A stretch of DNA of 56,921 nt from Clostridiales bacterium (GTDB lineage: Bacteria > Bacillota > Clostridia > Lachnospirales > WQUN01). The translations under genes were made by a program, and so were the position numbers. The stretch spans positions 1 through 56,921 of the forward strand of contig JAITSQ010000034.1 in assembly GCA_031287685.1 (NCBI GenBank). The letters are read 5' to 3'. Below the pieces are notes generated by a model. That model saw nothing but the letters and a program-made list of their open reading frames with translations. It ran no database searches and was not told the DNA's origin. Shown one piece after another: positions 8,708 to 16,799 of this stretch (its first letter is position 1; each line of letters opens with the position of its first letter).

Positions 8708-9494
8708 AATTTTTAAGTCTATACTGGAGCTTTCCGAAATCGACGGGCTGTCGCTTGGAACTTCTTGGCTGCACCGGCTCCATTCGGGCGCGAAAATCGG
8801 CGTAACGCTGGCGTTTTTGGCGTGCGCCGCTTCATTTCCAAATGAGCCGCGGCGCTTGGCGGCGCTGTTTATATTCCCCGCCGTCAATATGTTTTTGGGG
8901 AAGCTCCCGCCAGCCGCCATTCTTTCGCGGCTTCTGGCCGTGCTGCCGTTCGCGGGGGCGGTCGCGGCGGGTTCTCTCGTCTCCGTCGGGGAGGGCGGGG
9001 GCGCGCTGTGCGCCTCCCTTATGCTGAAATCCGCCGTCACCGCGTCGGCGGCCCTTGTCCTGGCGGCGTCCACCCCATATCCGCTCCTAATAGCCCGGCT
9101 CGGGTCTTGGGGCGCTCCGAATGAGGTCTGCGCCGTTTTCCTCTTGACCTATCGGTATCTGTGGGTTCTGGCTGACGAAGCCGCCGCGATGTTTCATTCT
9201 TACATACTCCGCGCGGCTTCGGGGGAGGGGAGGGCGTTTGGCCTCCTTAATCCGTTCAGGCGGCCAAAAACGCCGAGCGGCGGCGTGCGCGCGCGGCATA
9301 TGGGCATATTTCTGGGCCAGCTCCTCCTGCGCTCTTTCGACCGCGCCGAGCGCGTGTACGACGCTATGCTCTCCCGCGGGTTCGACGGGAGCCTCCCCGT
9401 AAACGGCAGGGAAAACTGGAAATTTATGGATTCGTGTTATACGGTTATTTCCCTGGGGGGCTTGGCTTGCTTGAGATTTTGGACTTACGCGTAA
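8694..9494 (+). CDS. cbiQ: ECF transporter transmembrane (T) protein CbiQ
   Basis: This is the coupling membrane subunit that links the ATPase to CbiM. From ATG 8694 it has 266 residues, with several hydrophobic segments, a cytoplasmic stretch TYRYLWVLADEAAAMFHS and the DAMLSRGFDG motif typical of CbiQ coupling helices. I prefer 8694 (MPKSKIFK) because it gives the usual short cytoplasmic N-terminus and a 14-base overlap with cbiM. An in-frame start at 8625 would add 23 residues inside the cbiM coding sequence. It overlaps the cbiO gene. Confidence 0.85.
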   Translation: MPKSKIFKSILELSEIDGLSLGTSWLHRLHSGAKIGVTLAFLACAASFPNEPRRLAALFIFPAVNMFLGKLPPAAILSRLLAVLPFAGAVAAGSLVSVGEGGGALCASLMLKSAVTASAALVLAASTPYPLLIARLGSWGAPNEVCAVFLLTYRYLWVLADEAAAMFHSYILRAASGEGRAFGLLNPFRRPKTPSGGVRARHMGIFLGQLLLRSFDRAERVYDAMLSRGFDGSLPVNGRENWKFMDSCYTVISLGGLACLRFWTYA

Positions 9495-10156
9495 AATATG
9501 AGGCTATAGCCGCGCTCGACGGATTCCGCGCGAAAATCCCCTCCGGAGCCAAGACCGCCATAATAGGGCCGAACGGCGCGGGGAAATCCACACTGTTCAA
9601 GGCAATCGCGGGAGTGGCGCCGGCAAGCTCCGGCTCCGTCGCGATTGACGGCCTGACCGTCACGCCGAAAACCCTGCGGGCCGCGCGCAAAAAAATCGGG
9701 ATTCTTTTCCAGAACCCGGACGACCAGCTGTTTATGCCCGTTGTTTACGACGACATAGCTTTTTCGCTCCGCGCCGAAAATATGCCGGAATCAGAAGTTG
9801 AGGAAAAAGTGGGGGAGATCCTCCGGCGGTTCGGCGCGGAGCGGCTCGCCGAGCGGAGGACGCACAAGCTCTCCGGCGGGGAGAAGCGGCTCGTGGCGCT
9901 CGCGGGCGTGCTTGTGCGGCGGCCGAGCCTCCTGCTGCTCGACGAGCCGACAAGCGGCCTTGACCCCCGCGCCCGGCGGACGCTCGTTAAAACCCTGTCG
10001 GAGCTTTCGGAAACAATGCTCGTCGCCACGCACGATTTGGATATGGCGGCGGCCCTCTGCGGCTCGGTCATTTTTATCCGGGAGGGGAGGGCCGTCGCGT
10101 CCGGCGGCGCGGAGCTTCTGCGCGACGGGGAGCTTCTGGAGCGGTGCGGGCTGTAG
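9467..10156 (+). CDS. cbiO: ECF transporter ATP-binding protein CbiO
   Basis: This is the ATPase that powers cobalt/nickel uptake together with CbiQ and CbiM. It has Walker A GPNGAGKST, Q-loop FQNPDDQLF (an ECF-ATPase hallmark), signature LSGGEKRLVALAG, Walker B LLLLDEPTSGLDP and the switch His in ATHDLD. I choose TTG 9467 (MLEILDLRVKY, 229 residues) because GGGGGG lies seven bases upstream. A GTG at 9434 would add 11 residues deeper inside cbiQ. A single ATPase is encoded, as expected for the dedicated metal systems. Confidence 0.9.
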   Translation: MLEILDLRVKYEAIAALDGFRAKIPSGAKTAIIGPNGAGKSTLFKAIAGVAPASSGSVAIDGLTVTPKTLRAARKKIGILFQNPDDQLFMPVVYDDIAFSLRAENMPESEVEEKVGEILRRFGAERLAERRTHKLSGGEKRLVALAGVLVRRPSLLLLDEPTSGLDPRARRTLVKTLSELSETMLVATHDLDMAAALCGSVIFIREGRAVASGGAELLRDGELLERCGL

Positions 10157-10233
10157 GCGGGGAATACCCCAAAAGAGGAGCGGGAGCGCTTTACGCCCTT
10201 CCTCGAAGCGGCCGGAAAGGATTATTAAATTAA

Positions 10234-11112
10234 ATGGAAAATATTGACATAACAGAAAAAGACGGCGGCGTTATTTTGAGTAATTTCGACAGCTTCGACG
10301 TTGAGCAGACCTTAGAATGCGGGCAGTGCTTCCGCTTTACGCGGCTTGAGCCTAAGGATTATGAAATCGTGGCTATGGGGCGGCGGCTCCGCCTGACCCA
10401 GACGGACGGGGAAATCCGGCTTTTTCCGTGCTCGAGGGCCGAATTTTCGGAAGTCTGGGCGGATTATTTTGACCTTTCGAGGGATTACGCAGAAATCAAG
10501 AGGGCCTTAAGCGCCGACGACGAGGTTATGCGCCGCGCGGCGGAATTCGGCGGGGGGATACGCATACTCAACCAGGACAGGCTTGAGACGCTCGTTTCGT
10601 TCATAATATCGCAGAATAAGCAGATTCCGGGCATTAAGAAAATCATAAGCGATTTATCCGCAAAATACGGGCGGGAAATCGGAGGGGCGCACGCGTTCCC
10701 CTCTCTGGACGCACTCCGCGCGCTTACGGTGGAGGATTTTGCCGCGCTCAGGACCGGCTTCCGCGCGCGGTATCTTGCCGACGCGATAGCCAGGGCCGCC
10801 TCCGGGGAGGTCCGGCTGGACTACGGGCCGGAGGCGCCGGCGGAACTGATACGGGAGCGGCTCACAAGCATAAAGGGAGTTGGGCCGAAAGTGTCAGGCT
10901 GCGTCCTGCTTTTTTCGTTCGGCCGGCGCGAGAGCTTCCCGGTGGACGTTTGGGTGAGGCGCGTTGTGGAAACGCTGTATTTCGGCGGGGAATCAAAGCC
11001 GGAGGCGTACATAGAGCGGTGGGCGGCGGAGCGTTTCGGTTCTCTGGGCGGATATGCCCAGCAGTATCTGTTTTATTACGCGAGGAGCCTGCGAATCGGC
11101 GGAAAGCGGTGA
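10234..11112 (+). CDS. ogg: 8-oxoguanine DNA glycosylase (OGG1 family)
   Basis: This is a bifunctional base-excision repair glycosylase/AP lyase that removes 8-oxoguanine. The 292-residue product has the OGG N-terminal domain with TLECGQCFRF (residues 27-36). ISQNKQIPGIKKI lies in the helical core. The helix-hairpin-helix is IKGVGPKVSGC, followed by FPVDVWVRR. The Lys in GVGPK and the Asp in PVDVW match the Schiff-base Lys and catalytic Asp of the family. ATG 10234 is preceded by AAAGGATT. It is followed after three bases by a DUF554 gene. Confidence 0.88.
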   Translation: MENIDITEKDGGVILSNFDSFDVEQTLECGQCFRFTRLEPKDYEIVAMGRRLRLTQTDGEIRLFPCSRAEFSEVWADYFDLSRDYAEIKRALSADDEVMRRAAEFGGGIRILNQDRLETLVSFIISQNKQIPGIKKIISDLSAKYGREIGGAHAFPSLDALRALTVEDFAALRTGFRARYLADAIARAASGEVRLDYGPEAPAELIRERLTSIKGVGPKVSGCVLLFSFGRRESFPVDVWVRRVVETLYFGGESKPEAYIERWAAERFGSLGGYAQQYLFYYARSLRIGGKR

Positions 11113-11115
11113 AGT

Positions 11116-11811
11116 ATGCTTGGGACTGTTGTAAACGCGCTGGCCGTGGCGGCCGGCGGCATAGCCGGCTCGCTGATTAAAGGCGGCCTGCCGGAGCGCT
11201 TCCGCGTTATCGTTACGCAGGCGGTGGGGCTGTCCGTGCTGCTCATAGGCCTTTCCACCGCGGTTAAAAACCTGCTCGACCCGGCGGCGGAGCCTGTTTT
11301 ATTCATAATAAGCCTTGTGCTCGGAGGCGCGGCCGGCGAGCTTCTGGGCATAGAAGCGGCCCTGGAGCGGCTTGGGGAGCTTCTGCGGCGAAAATTCAGC
11401 AAGAACGACGAAGGCTTCGCTCGGGGGTTTGTGTCGGCGAGTATGCTTTTTTGCGTTGGCACAATGGCGATTATCGGTTCAATTCAAAGCGGCGCGAAAA
11501 GCGACGATACCGTGCTTTTCGCCAAATCCGCGCTGGATGGCGTGAGCGCGGTGATATTCGCGTCGTCAATGGGCCCGGGCGTGGTTTTCGCGGCTGTGCC
11601 CGTGTTCGTTTACCAAGGCGGGATAACGCTTCTGGCGCGGTTCGCCGCCCCGTACGCCACTCCGGACCTCCTCCGGGAGGTGTCGATTGCCGGCGGGGCG
11701 CTTATAGCCGCTCTTGGGCTGAATACCCTCGGGATTACGCGGATTAAGGCGGGGAACCTGCTCCCGGCGGTTTTTGTCCCGGTTTTATACTATTTGATTA
11801 TAAAGAGGTGA
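11116..11811 (+). CDS. DUF554 family membrane protein
   Basis: This 231-residue integral membrane protein has about six or seven hydrophobic segments. The opening LGTVVNALAVAAGGIAGS, the central CVGTMAIIGSIQSG and the GLNTLGITRIKAGNLLPA end all match the DUF554 (YdfK/YqgA) family. The molecular function of the family is not established; a transport role is often assumed. It starts three bases after the glycosylase stop, so it is probably co-transcribed. ATG 11116 is preceded by the purine-rich AAAGCGGTGA. Confidence 0.8.
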   Translation: MLGTVVNALAVAAGGIAGSLIKGGLPERFRVIVTQAVGLSVLLIGLSTAVKNLLDPAAEPVLFIISLVLGGAAGELLGIEAALERLGELLRRKFSKNDEGFARGFVSASMLFCVGTMAIIGSIQSGAKSDDTVLFAKSALDGVSAVIFASSMGPGVVFAAVPVFVYQGGITLLARFAAPYATPDLLREVSIAGGALIAALGLNTLGITRIKAGNLLPAVFVPVLYYLIIKR

Positions 11812-11836
11812 GCGGCAAAAAGCGCGCCGCGTAATA

Positions 11837-11861
11837 GTCAACGTTTTGTAAAATTGCTATA
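11837..11861. repeat. Solo terminal sequence of the repeat family
   Basis: TCAACGTTTTGTAAAATTGC recurs at 35547-35566, and with two changes at 7784-7803. Here it stands alone, without a palindromic partner, between a membrane-protein gene and the next promoter. Confidence 0.6.
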
Positions 11862-11876
11862 TACCTTAACTTATAA

Positions 11877-11906
11877 TTGCGCAAAAGTCAAGGATTAGTG
11901 TATAAT
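11877..11906 (+). promoter_or_regulatory. Promoter of the DUF5721-like gene
   Basis: TTGCGC (11877-11882) and TATAAT (11901-11906) are spaced by 18 bases. The start codon is 17 bases after the -10, so the leader is very short and contains AAGGGGTG. Confidence 0.65.
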
Positions 11907-11922
11907 GTAAGGGGTGATTTGT

Positions 11923-12396
11923 ATGGTGTCCTTGCGCGTGGCGGACGAAAACGTCAAGTCTTTAATGAACCTGATTTTCGCGGGCGGCGCGTTCGACGGC
12001 TTCGAGCTTCGGAGCGCGTCGGTTTTTTCGTTCGCCGGGTTTGAGTTTTCGGGCCTGCTTTCGCGGGCCGCGGTCAGCGCCCTGCCCGCTCCTCGGAAAT
12101 ACGCCCTCTGGAGCGAGCTTAAGCGGCACGTCTACGCCGCGGTTAAGGGCAAGGTCAAGCCGGAGCTTATGAAGTTTGTTTTCTGCGCCGGCGCCGCTTT
12201 CACGGCGGATTTTCATAAAAACGCCAAGGCCCTTTTTCTGAATATGTATTATGAAAACGGCGAAACGCGTTTCACCACGGCGACCGCCCAGAAAGCCTTC
12301 GAGCTTAGCAAAGAGCTTGACGAAAAGTGGGACGAATATATAAGGGATTTTTTTAGCGGGTTAGGGGTTGAAACGGAGGACCCTGATGAGGTATAA
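11923..12396 (+). CDS. Conserved hypothetical protein, DUF5721-like
   Basis: This 157-residue soluble protein opens MVSLRVADENVKSLMNLIF. A FELRSASVFSFAGFEFSG stretch and a C-terminal KAFELSKELDEKWDEYIRDFF helix follow. The pattern resembles an uncharacterised clostridial family (DUF5721), but I am working from memory and cannot verify it. ATG 11923 is favoured over GTG 11914 because AAGGGGTG then sits at proper distance. It has its own promoter and is followed after 35 bases by glyA, possibly on the same transcript. No function can be stated. Confidence 0.65.
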   Translation: MVSLRVADENVKSLMNLIFAGGAFDGFELRSASVFSFAGFEFSGLLSRAAVSALPAPRKYALWSELKRHVYAAVKGKVKPELMKFVFCAGAAFTADFHKNAKALFLNMYYENGETRFTTATAQKAFELSKELDEKWDEYIRDFFSGLGVETEDPDEV

Positions 12397-12431
12397 TTAA
12401 AGAAACTATTTTTTACTGAGGAGAAATTTGT

Positions 12432-13682
12432 GTGTTTTCTTTTGATGATGTTAAAAAGCGCGACCCGGAGCTTGCCTCCGCAATTTCAAAGGAGCTTGCC
12501 CGTCAGCGCGGCGGGATTGAGCTTATAGCCTCCGAAAATTTCGTTACCCCGGCCGTTATGGCGGCTATGGGCAGCGTCCTTACGAATAAATACGCGGAGG
12601 GTTATCCAGGCAAACGCTATTACGGCGGGTGCGAAGCCGTGGATATTGCCGAAAACCTGGCGCGCGACCGCGCTAAGGCTCTTTTCGGCGCGGCTCACGC
12701 CAATGTCCAGCCTCATTCCGGCGCGCAGGCCAACACCGCCGTTTATTTCGCCGCGCTTAACCCGGGAGACTCCATTCTCGGAATGAGCCTGGCCCACGGG
12801 GGGCACCTGACGCACGGCAGCCCCGTCAACATTTCGGGCAAATATTTTAACATAATCCCCTACGGAGTTTCGCGGGAAACGGGGTATATTGATTATGACG
12901 AAGTGCGCCGCCTGGCGGCGGAGCATAAGCCGAAAATGATTGTGGCGGGCGCGTCCGCCTACCCCCGCGCCATTGATTTTGAGAAATTCGGCTGTATCGC
13001 GCGGGAATGCGGCGCGTTTTTAATGGTGGATATGGCGCATATCGCGGGCCTCGCGGCCACGGGTTTTCACCAGAACCCCGTGCCTTACGCGGATTTTGTC
13101 ACCACGACGACGCATAAGACCCTGCGCGGACCGCGCGGCGGAATGATTCTTTGCGAACAGGAATGGGCGCAGAAAATCGACAAGGCGATATTCCCCGGCA
13201 TACAGGGCGGCCCGCTTATGCACGTTATCGCCGCGAAAGCCGTTTCTTTCAAGGAGGCGCTTGAACCGTCCTTTAAGACGTATATTGAAAACGTCGTTAA
13301 AAACGCGAAAGCCTTGGCGGACGCGCTGCTCTCCCATGGGTTTAACCTTGTTTCCGGCGGCACGGATAATCACCTTATCCTTATTGACCTGCAGAATATG
13401 AATATCACCGGCAAGGAGGCGGAGGCGCGGCTTGACTCCGCGGGCCTGACCTGCAATAAAAACGCCGTGCCGTTCGACCCGCAAAGCCCGTTTGTCACAA
13501 GCGGAATCCGCCTGGGCAGCGCGGCGGTAACGACGCGCGGCTTTACGGAGGACGATATGCGCGAAGTGGCGGACATTATCGCCTCCGTAATAAAAGACTT
13601 CCCCAATTCGGAAAAAACGTCCAGGGAACGCGCCGCCGCGCTTGCGGAAAAATACCCGCTGTACGGAGATTTTAAGGGTTAA
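12432..13682 (+). CDS. glyA: Serine hydroxymethyltransferase
   Basis: This PLP enzyme interconverts serine plus tetrahydrofolate with glycine plus 5,10-methylene-THF, the main source of one-carbon units. The 416-residue product has the usual length, [14 protein letters not shown] near the N-terminus, [23 protein letters not shown], and the PLP lysine in [13 protein letters not shown] (near 225). The GTG start at 12432 is preceded by AGGAG at spacing 9. The stop codon TAA abuts the repeat element at 13681-13822. Confidence 0.96.
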   Translation: MFSFDDVKKRDPELASAISKELARQRGGIELIASENFVTPAVMAAMGSVLTNKYAEGYPGKRYYGGCEAVDIAENLARDRAKALFGAAHANVQPHSGAQANTAVYFAALNPGDSILGMSLAHGGHLTHGSPVNISGKYFNIIPYGVSRETGYIDYDEVRRLAAEHKPKMIVAGASAYPRAIDFEKFGCIARECGAFLMVDMAHIAGLAATGFHQNPVPYADFVTTTTHKTLRGPRGGMILCEQEWAQKIDKAIFPGIQGGPLMHVIAAKAVSFKEALEPSFKTYIENVVKNAKALADALLSHGFNLVSGGTDNHLILIDLQNMNITGKEAEARLDSAGLTCNKNAVPFDPQSPFVTSGIRLGSAAVTTRGFTEDDMREVADIIASVIKDFPNSEKTSRERAAALAEKYPLYGDFKG

Positions 13683-13822
13683 TACTAATTCCAATTCGAA
13701 CCCGCTGTTTGGCGCGGTCACGAGCGTTTGCAACAGCTTTTTGGCGGAGCTAAAACAGCCGAACGCAAACGCGGGGAAGCGCCAAAAAACGCTGAGCGTT
13801 GTGAAAATGGAATTAGTATAAG
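13681..13822. repeat. Palindromic repeat element after glyA
   Basis: Ends TACTAATTCCAATTCG (13683-13698) and ATGGAATTAGTATA (13807-13820) are inverted copies. The interior 13717-13776 is an inverted, near-identical copy of 35117-35175 (about 56 of 60 positions). It also contains AAGCGCCAAAAAACGCTGAGCG, the reverse form of the modular unit. The element begins in the glyA stop codon. Confidence 0.75.
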
Positions 13823-13874
13823 CCCGCTGCCCGCCCGGCGTTTTGAGACGCTGGGGGGGCCTCAAAGCCTCTCC

Positions 13875-13973
13875 TTACCAGTACCAGCGGTTGTAGCCGT
13901 ATCCCCACGGATAACCGAAGCCGCGGAAGCCGTATCCGCCATAAAACGGAAACCTGTAAAACGGATAAAACAT
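13875..13973 (-). CDS. 32-residue aromatic/glycine-rich peptide, candidate spore coat or cement peptide
   Basis: A small reading frame on the reverse strand runs from ATG (13973-13971) to TAA (13877-13875). A perfect AGGAGG (complement of 13983-13988) lies nine bases before the ATG. The product starts MFYPFYRFPFYGG and ends WGYGYNRWYW. It contains 8 Tyr, 7 Gly, 6 Phe, 3 Trp, 3 Arg and 3 Pro, with no acidic residue, Ser, Thr, Ala, Leu or Lys. Over half the residues are aromatic. This bias, with a strong ribosome-binding site, argues for a real gene. Tyr/Gly-rich small proteins are common in spore coats and cross-linked surface layers; that role is inference. I do not recognise a family. Confidence 0.6.
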   Translation of the reverse strand: MFYPFYRFPFYGGYGFRGFGYPWGYGYNRWYW

Positions 13974-14070
13974 AAGCGATAACCTCCTTTATCAATATTT
14001 AGTACAACATATGCGCAATCACCCGAGGCGGTGACAAGCCCGGAAATTCAGTTGTGGAGAGGTGTCCGAA

Positions 14071-15285
14071 TTGGCCAACATAATTATAAACCCGCCCGCC
14101 CGTTTTAAGGAAAAATATCTTGAGGATTCCGTGAAGCATAATTTTGACTTCCTATTTTTCGGCTCGCTCGCTATGGTGATTATGGAAGTGTTTATGATAA
14201 TAACCGCTTTCTGGGGGCAATACGGCGGGGCGGCCCTTGCCCGGAGCGGCCGCTTTTATTCCTACGAGATTTCGCTGGCGCTCTCGGCGGCGTTTTTCGG
14301 CGCGTTTCTTTATATACGACAGTCGGAGAGGATTTCAAACCTCGCCAAAATGCGGATTCAGCAGGCTTTTATAATCACCGTCCTCTGCCTCGCGGCGCTC
14401 AACGCCATAATCGACCTCCGTAACGGCGATTTTAATATGCTCCTGATGTACGTGCTGCTCGTAGGCTATCTGTCAACAAGCGTGGATATGCACTTCGTCT
14501 TTATCTTAACCTGCATCTGGGGGGCGTTTTTGGTCACGCTTTTCGGCGCGCCGACGGCGGTGATAAGCGCCGAAGTCGTCAACTGCATACTCTCCCTGCT
14601 TATAATCACCTGCATATTTACGCCCGTGGCCATATTGTCGCATAATTACCGGATACGCAACTTTATAAAAATCGCCCTGTCGGACGAGCGGGAGCAGCGC
14701 GTGTCTATGGCGAACCAGAAAATCAACGAGCTTATGCACCGGAACAACATCGCGTGGATAATCAATAAGCGCTCCCTGAACAACGACATAACCGACAATA
14801 TCGAGAGCGAGGTTGAGGTCCTGATCGACAGGCACCAGAAGCTGTATATCTCTATGATTCAGGTGGAGATAGACTGCTTCTCCGAATATATTGACTTTTA
14901 CGGCGCGGGCAAGGGGGAGGCGTGCGTCATTTCAGTATCAAAGGGCCTCTTTGACTCGATGAACCGGGATTCAGACGAGCTTTTTCGTTACGCCACGGGG
15001 CAGTTTTTCCTTTATATGCCCTCCACGAATATGGCCGGGGCGGTAAAAGTGGCCAACCGAATAATGGACAACGTGAGGTCTATGAAGATCCCGCACGAAT
15101 CGAGCCATGTAGCCAACAGCATTACGGTGAGCGCGGGCGTCGTGAGCTGCGAGTTTTTCGACCGTAAGTTCGACATTGAGCCGATTCTCAAATATACCGG
15201 CGAGGTTTTGGAAAAGGCCGTTAAGGCGGGCGGGAATTGTTTTAAGACCGCGGAGTATTATGACAATAAAACGGATAACTTATGA
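14071..15285 (+). CDS. Membrane protein with degenerate GGDEF domain
   Basis: From TTG 14071 the product has 404 residues. The N-terminal part holds about six membrane segments (roughly residues 30-210), then a helical linker. A GGDEF-type domain runs from about 255 to the end: IQVEIDCFSEYIDFYG matches the metal/substrate strand, and SITVSAGVVS matches the C-terminal strand. At the active-site loop the sequence is RYATGQFFLYMP where active enzymes have RYGGDEF or RYGGEEF, so cyclic-di-GMP synthesis is unlikely. A sensory or GTP-binding role is possible. TTG 14071 is chosen over GTG 14062 because GGAGAGG is at the right distance only for the former. Confidence 0.8.
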   Translation: MANIIINPPARFKEKYLEDSVKHNFDFLFFGSLAMVIMEVFMIITAFWGQYGGAALARSGRFYSYEISLALSAAFFGAFLYIRQSERISNLAKMRIQQAFIITVLCLAALNAIIDLRNGDFNMLLMYVLLVGYLSTSVDMHFVFILTCIWGAFLVTLFGAPTAVISAEVVNCILSLLIITCIFTPVAILSHNYRIRNFIKIALSDEREQRVSMANQKINELMHRNNIAWIINKRSLNNDITDNIESEVEVLIDRHQKLYISMIQVEIDCFSEYIDFYGAGKGEACVISVSKGLFDSMNRDSDELFRYATGQFFLYMPSTNMAGAVKVANRIMDNVRSMKIPHESSHVANSITVSAGVVSCEFFDRKFDIEPILKYTGEVLEKAVKAGGNCFKTAEYYDNKTDNL

Positions 15286-15306
15286 CCGGAAAATTCCAAA
15301 AAACGC

Positions 15307-15335
15307 TTGACTTCCCGGACGAGCCGGGTTATAAT
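15307..15335 (+). promoter_or_regulatory. Promoter of the TPP-riboswitch/thiT unit
   Basis: TTGACT (15307-15312) and TATAAT (15330-15335) are separated by 17 bases, a near-consensus promoter. The spacer holds an inverted repeat CCCGG-ACGAG-CCGGG. Confidence 0.85.
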
Positions 15336-15352
15336 ATAGATGTTGCGTGAAA

Positions 15353-15439
15353 CCGCAACGGTCGGGGGCGCCGCGGACAGCGGCTGAGAGGATACCCTTT
15401 GAACCTGATTCGGTTAATACCGGCGTAGGGAGACTTGCC
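15353..15439 (+). ncRNA. TPP riboswitch (THI element)
   Basis: The conserved thi-box cores are present in order: GGGGGCGCC, GGCTGAGAGGATACCC, TGAACCTGAT and TTAATACCGGCGTAGGGA. The closing helix can form between GCAA..GTC (15355-15363) and GACTTGC (15432-15438). Downstream, CCTCCTAA (15459-15466) can pair with TTAGGGGG (15480-15487), which contains the thiT ribosome-binding site. That arrangement suggests control of translation: with thiamine pyrophosphate bound, the start site would be masked. There is no T-tract terminator between aptamer and gene. Which competing helix frees the site is not obvious by eye. Confidence 0.95.
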
Positions 15440-15495
15440 AGATTTTACTTAGGCGCCTCCTCCTAATTTATAAAATTATTTAGGGGGTTATTTGT

Positions 15496-16050
15496 TTGAA
15501 CAGAGAAACTAAAGTTTTGGTGTATTCCGCGATGTGCTTGGCGGTCGGGACGGCGCTTTCGGCGATTCCGCTTTTTCACCTGCCTCAGGGCGGGACGGTC
15601 ACGCTCTGCTCCACGATGTTTCTTGTCGTCGTAAGCTACTGGTTCGGCGTGAGCACGGGGGTGCTCTGCGGCTTCGTGTTCGGGCTGCTGCAGATGATTT
15701 TTTCGGCCTCGCTGGTGCACCCCATTCAGATACTGCTGGATTATCCGCTTTCTTACGCGGCGTTCGGGCTTGGCGGCCTGTTCGCCGGCAAAAAACACGG
15801 ACTGCAAATAGGCTATGTGGTCGGCTGCCTGGGTCGGTTCGCCGCCAATTTCGCCTCCGGCGTTATCTTTTATTCCGATTACGCCCCGGAGGGCCAGAGC
15901 GCGGTGCTCTACTCCGCCGTATATAACGCCACTTACGTCGGGATAGAAATGGTTATGACGATAATCGTGCTTTCCCTGCCGCCCGTCCAGAACGCGATTA
16001 AAAGCGTCCGCGACGGCCTTGACATATCGCCTGAAGCGGTAAAAAAGTAA
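15496..16050 (+). CDS. thiT: Thiamine ECF transporter S component ThiT
   Basis: This is the membrane substrate-binding subunit that captures thiamine and docks to a shared ECF energizing module (EcfA/A'/T) encoded elsewhere. The 184-residue product has about six hydrophobic segments. It also has the family segments AMCLAVGTALSAIPLFHLPQGG, VHPIQILLDYPLSYAAFGLGG and a GxxGRF loop near residue 117. The TTG start at 15496 is preceded by AGGGGG, which lies inside the hairpin controlled by the TPP riboswitch. Riboswitch and family agree on thiamine as the ligand. Confidence 0.93.
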   Translation: MNRETKVLVYSAMCLAVGTALSAIPLFHLPQGGTVTLCSTMFLVVVSYWFGVSTGVLCGFVFGLLQMIFSASLVHPIQILLDYPLSYAAFGLGGLFAGKKHGLQIGYVVGCLGRFAANFASGVIFYSDYAPEGQSAVLYSAVYNATYVGIEMVMTIIVLSLPPVQNAIKSVRDGLDISPEAVKK

Positions 16051-16129
16051 TAATTTCCATATTTTTCCTGTAATGCCCCCGCCGCTTTGAGGAATAATAA
16101 GCGTATATTTATATTTGGGGGTATCGCAC

Positions 16130-16717
16130 TTGAAAAATATTCCGATTTTTCTGGCGGCGTTTCTTTTCGCGGGGTGCGCGGAGGGCTTTGCCGCTTATCC
16201 GATAGACGACGCGGCGAATTTGGTTTACGTCGCGCAGACCGTTCCGCCGGCTGGCGAAACCGCCGCCGCGCCCGTAATTCTGGGGGAATTTACCACAAAA
16301 TTCAATCCCGCGCTCAAAAACCGGGCGCATAATATCAAACTTGCGGCCGCGAAGCTCGATAATCTTGTCTTGCCGCCGTTTGAAACATTTTCCTGCAACG
16401 CCGCGCTTGGCGAGACGGGCCGGGCGCAGGGATACCGTATGGCGCGGATTTTTATTAAAGGAGAGGAATCGCGCGGGTATGGCGGCGGCGTGTGTCAAGT
16501 GGCCACGACGCTTTACAACGCCGCGCTTTCCGCCGGTTTTGACATAATCGAGCGCCACGCCCATTCCAAAGACGTGTCCTACGTCGGCGCGGGGCGGGAC
16601 GCGGCCGTCTCTTTCGGCGGGGTGGACCTGAAAATGGTAAATATTGGAGAGGTCCCCGCGATAATAAAAACCTATGTTACGGGCGACAGTATAACAATAA
16701 GGCTCCAGAGCCTGTAA
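16130..16717 (+). CDS. VanW family protein, secreted or lipoprotein
   Basis: This 195-residue protein has an N-terminal hydrophobic segment ending FLFAGC, a plausible but imperfect lipobox with Cys near residue 15. The rest is the VanW domain: TTKFNPALKNRAHNIKLAA, then LPPFETFSCNAALG and GYGGGVCQVATTLYNAAL, the strongest signature. The exact function of VanW proteins is unknown, although they are cell-envelope associated and named from vancomycin-resistance clusters. Nothing here links this copy to resistance. TTG 16130 is preferred to TTG 16115 because GGGGG sits eight bases before it. It converges on the SpoIID gene across a shared hairpin terminator. Confidence 0.85.
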   Translation: MKNIPIFLAAFLFAGCAEGFAAYPIDDAANLVYVAQTVPPAGETAAAPVILGEFTTKFNPALKNRAHNIKLAAAKLDNLVLPPFETFSCNAALGETGRAQGYRMARIFIKGEESRGYGGGVCQVATTLYNAALSAGFDIIERHAHSKDVSYVGAGRDAAVSFGGVDLKMVNIGEVPAIIKTYVTGDSITIRLQSL

Positions 16718-16719
16718 AG

Positions 16720-16755
16720 AAAGCCCCGCTTTTCCAAGGAGAAGCGGGGCTTTTA
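16720..16755. terminator. Terminator between convergent VanW and SpoIID genes
   Basis: A perfect stem AAAGCCCCGCTT (16720-16731) pairs with AAGCGGGGCTTT (16742-16753) around a 10-base loop. T-rich and A-rich flanks on the two sides allow it to serve both directions. Confidence 0.9.
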
Positions 16756-16799
16756 CAGCGCGTTTTTACTTTTGTCCAGACAAATCAAGGCTCCCGTCT

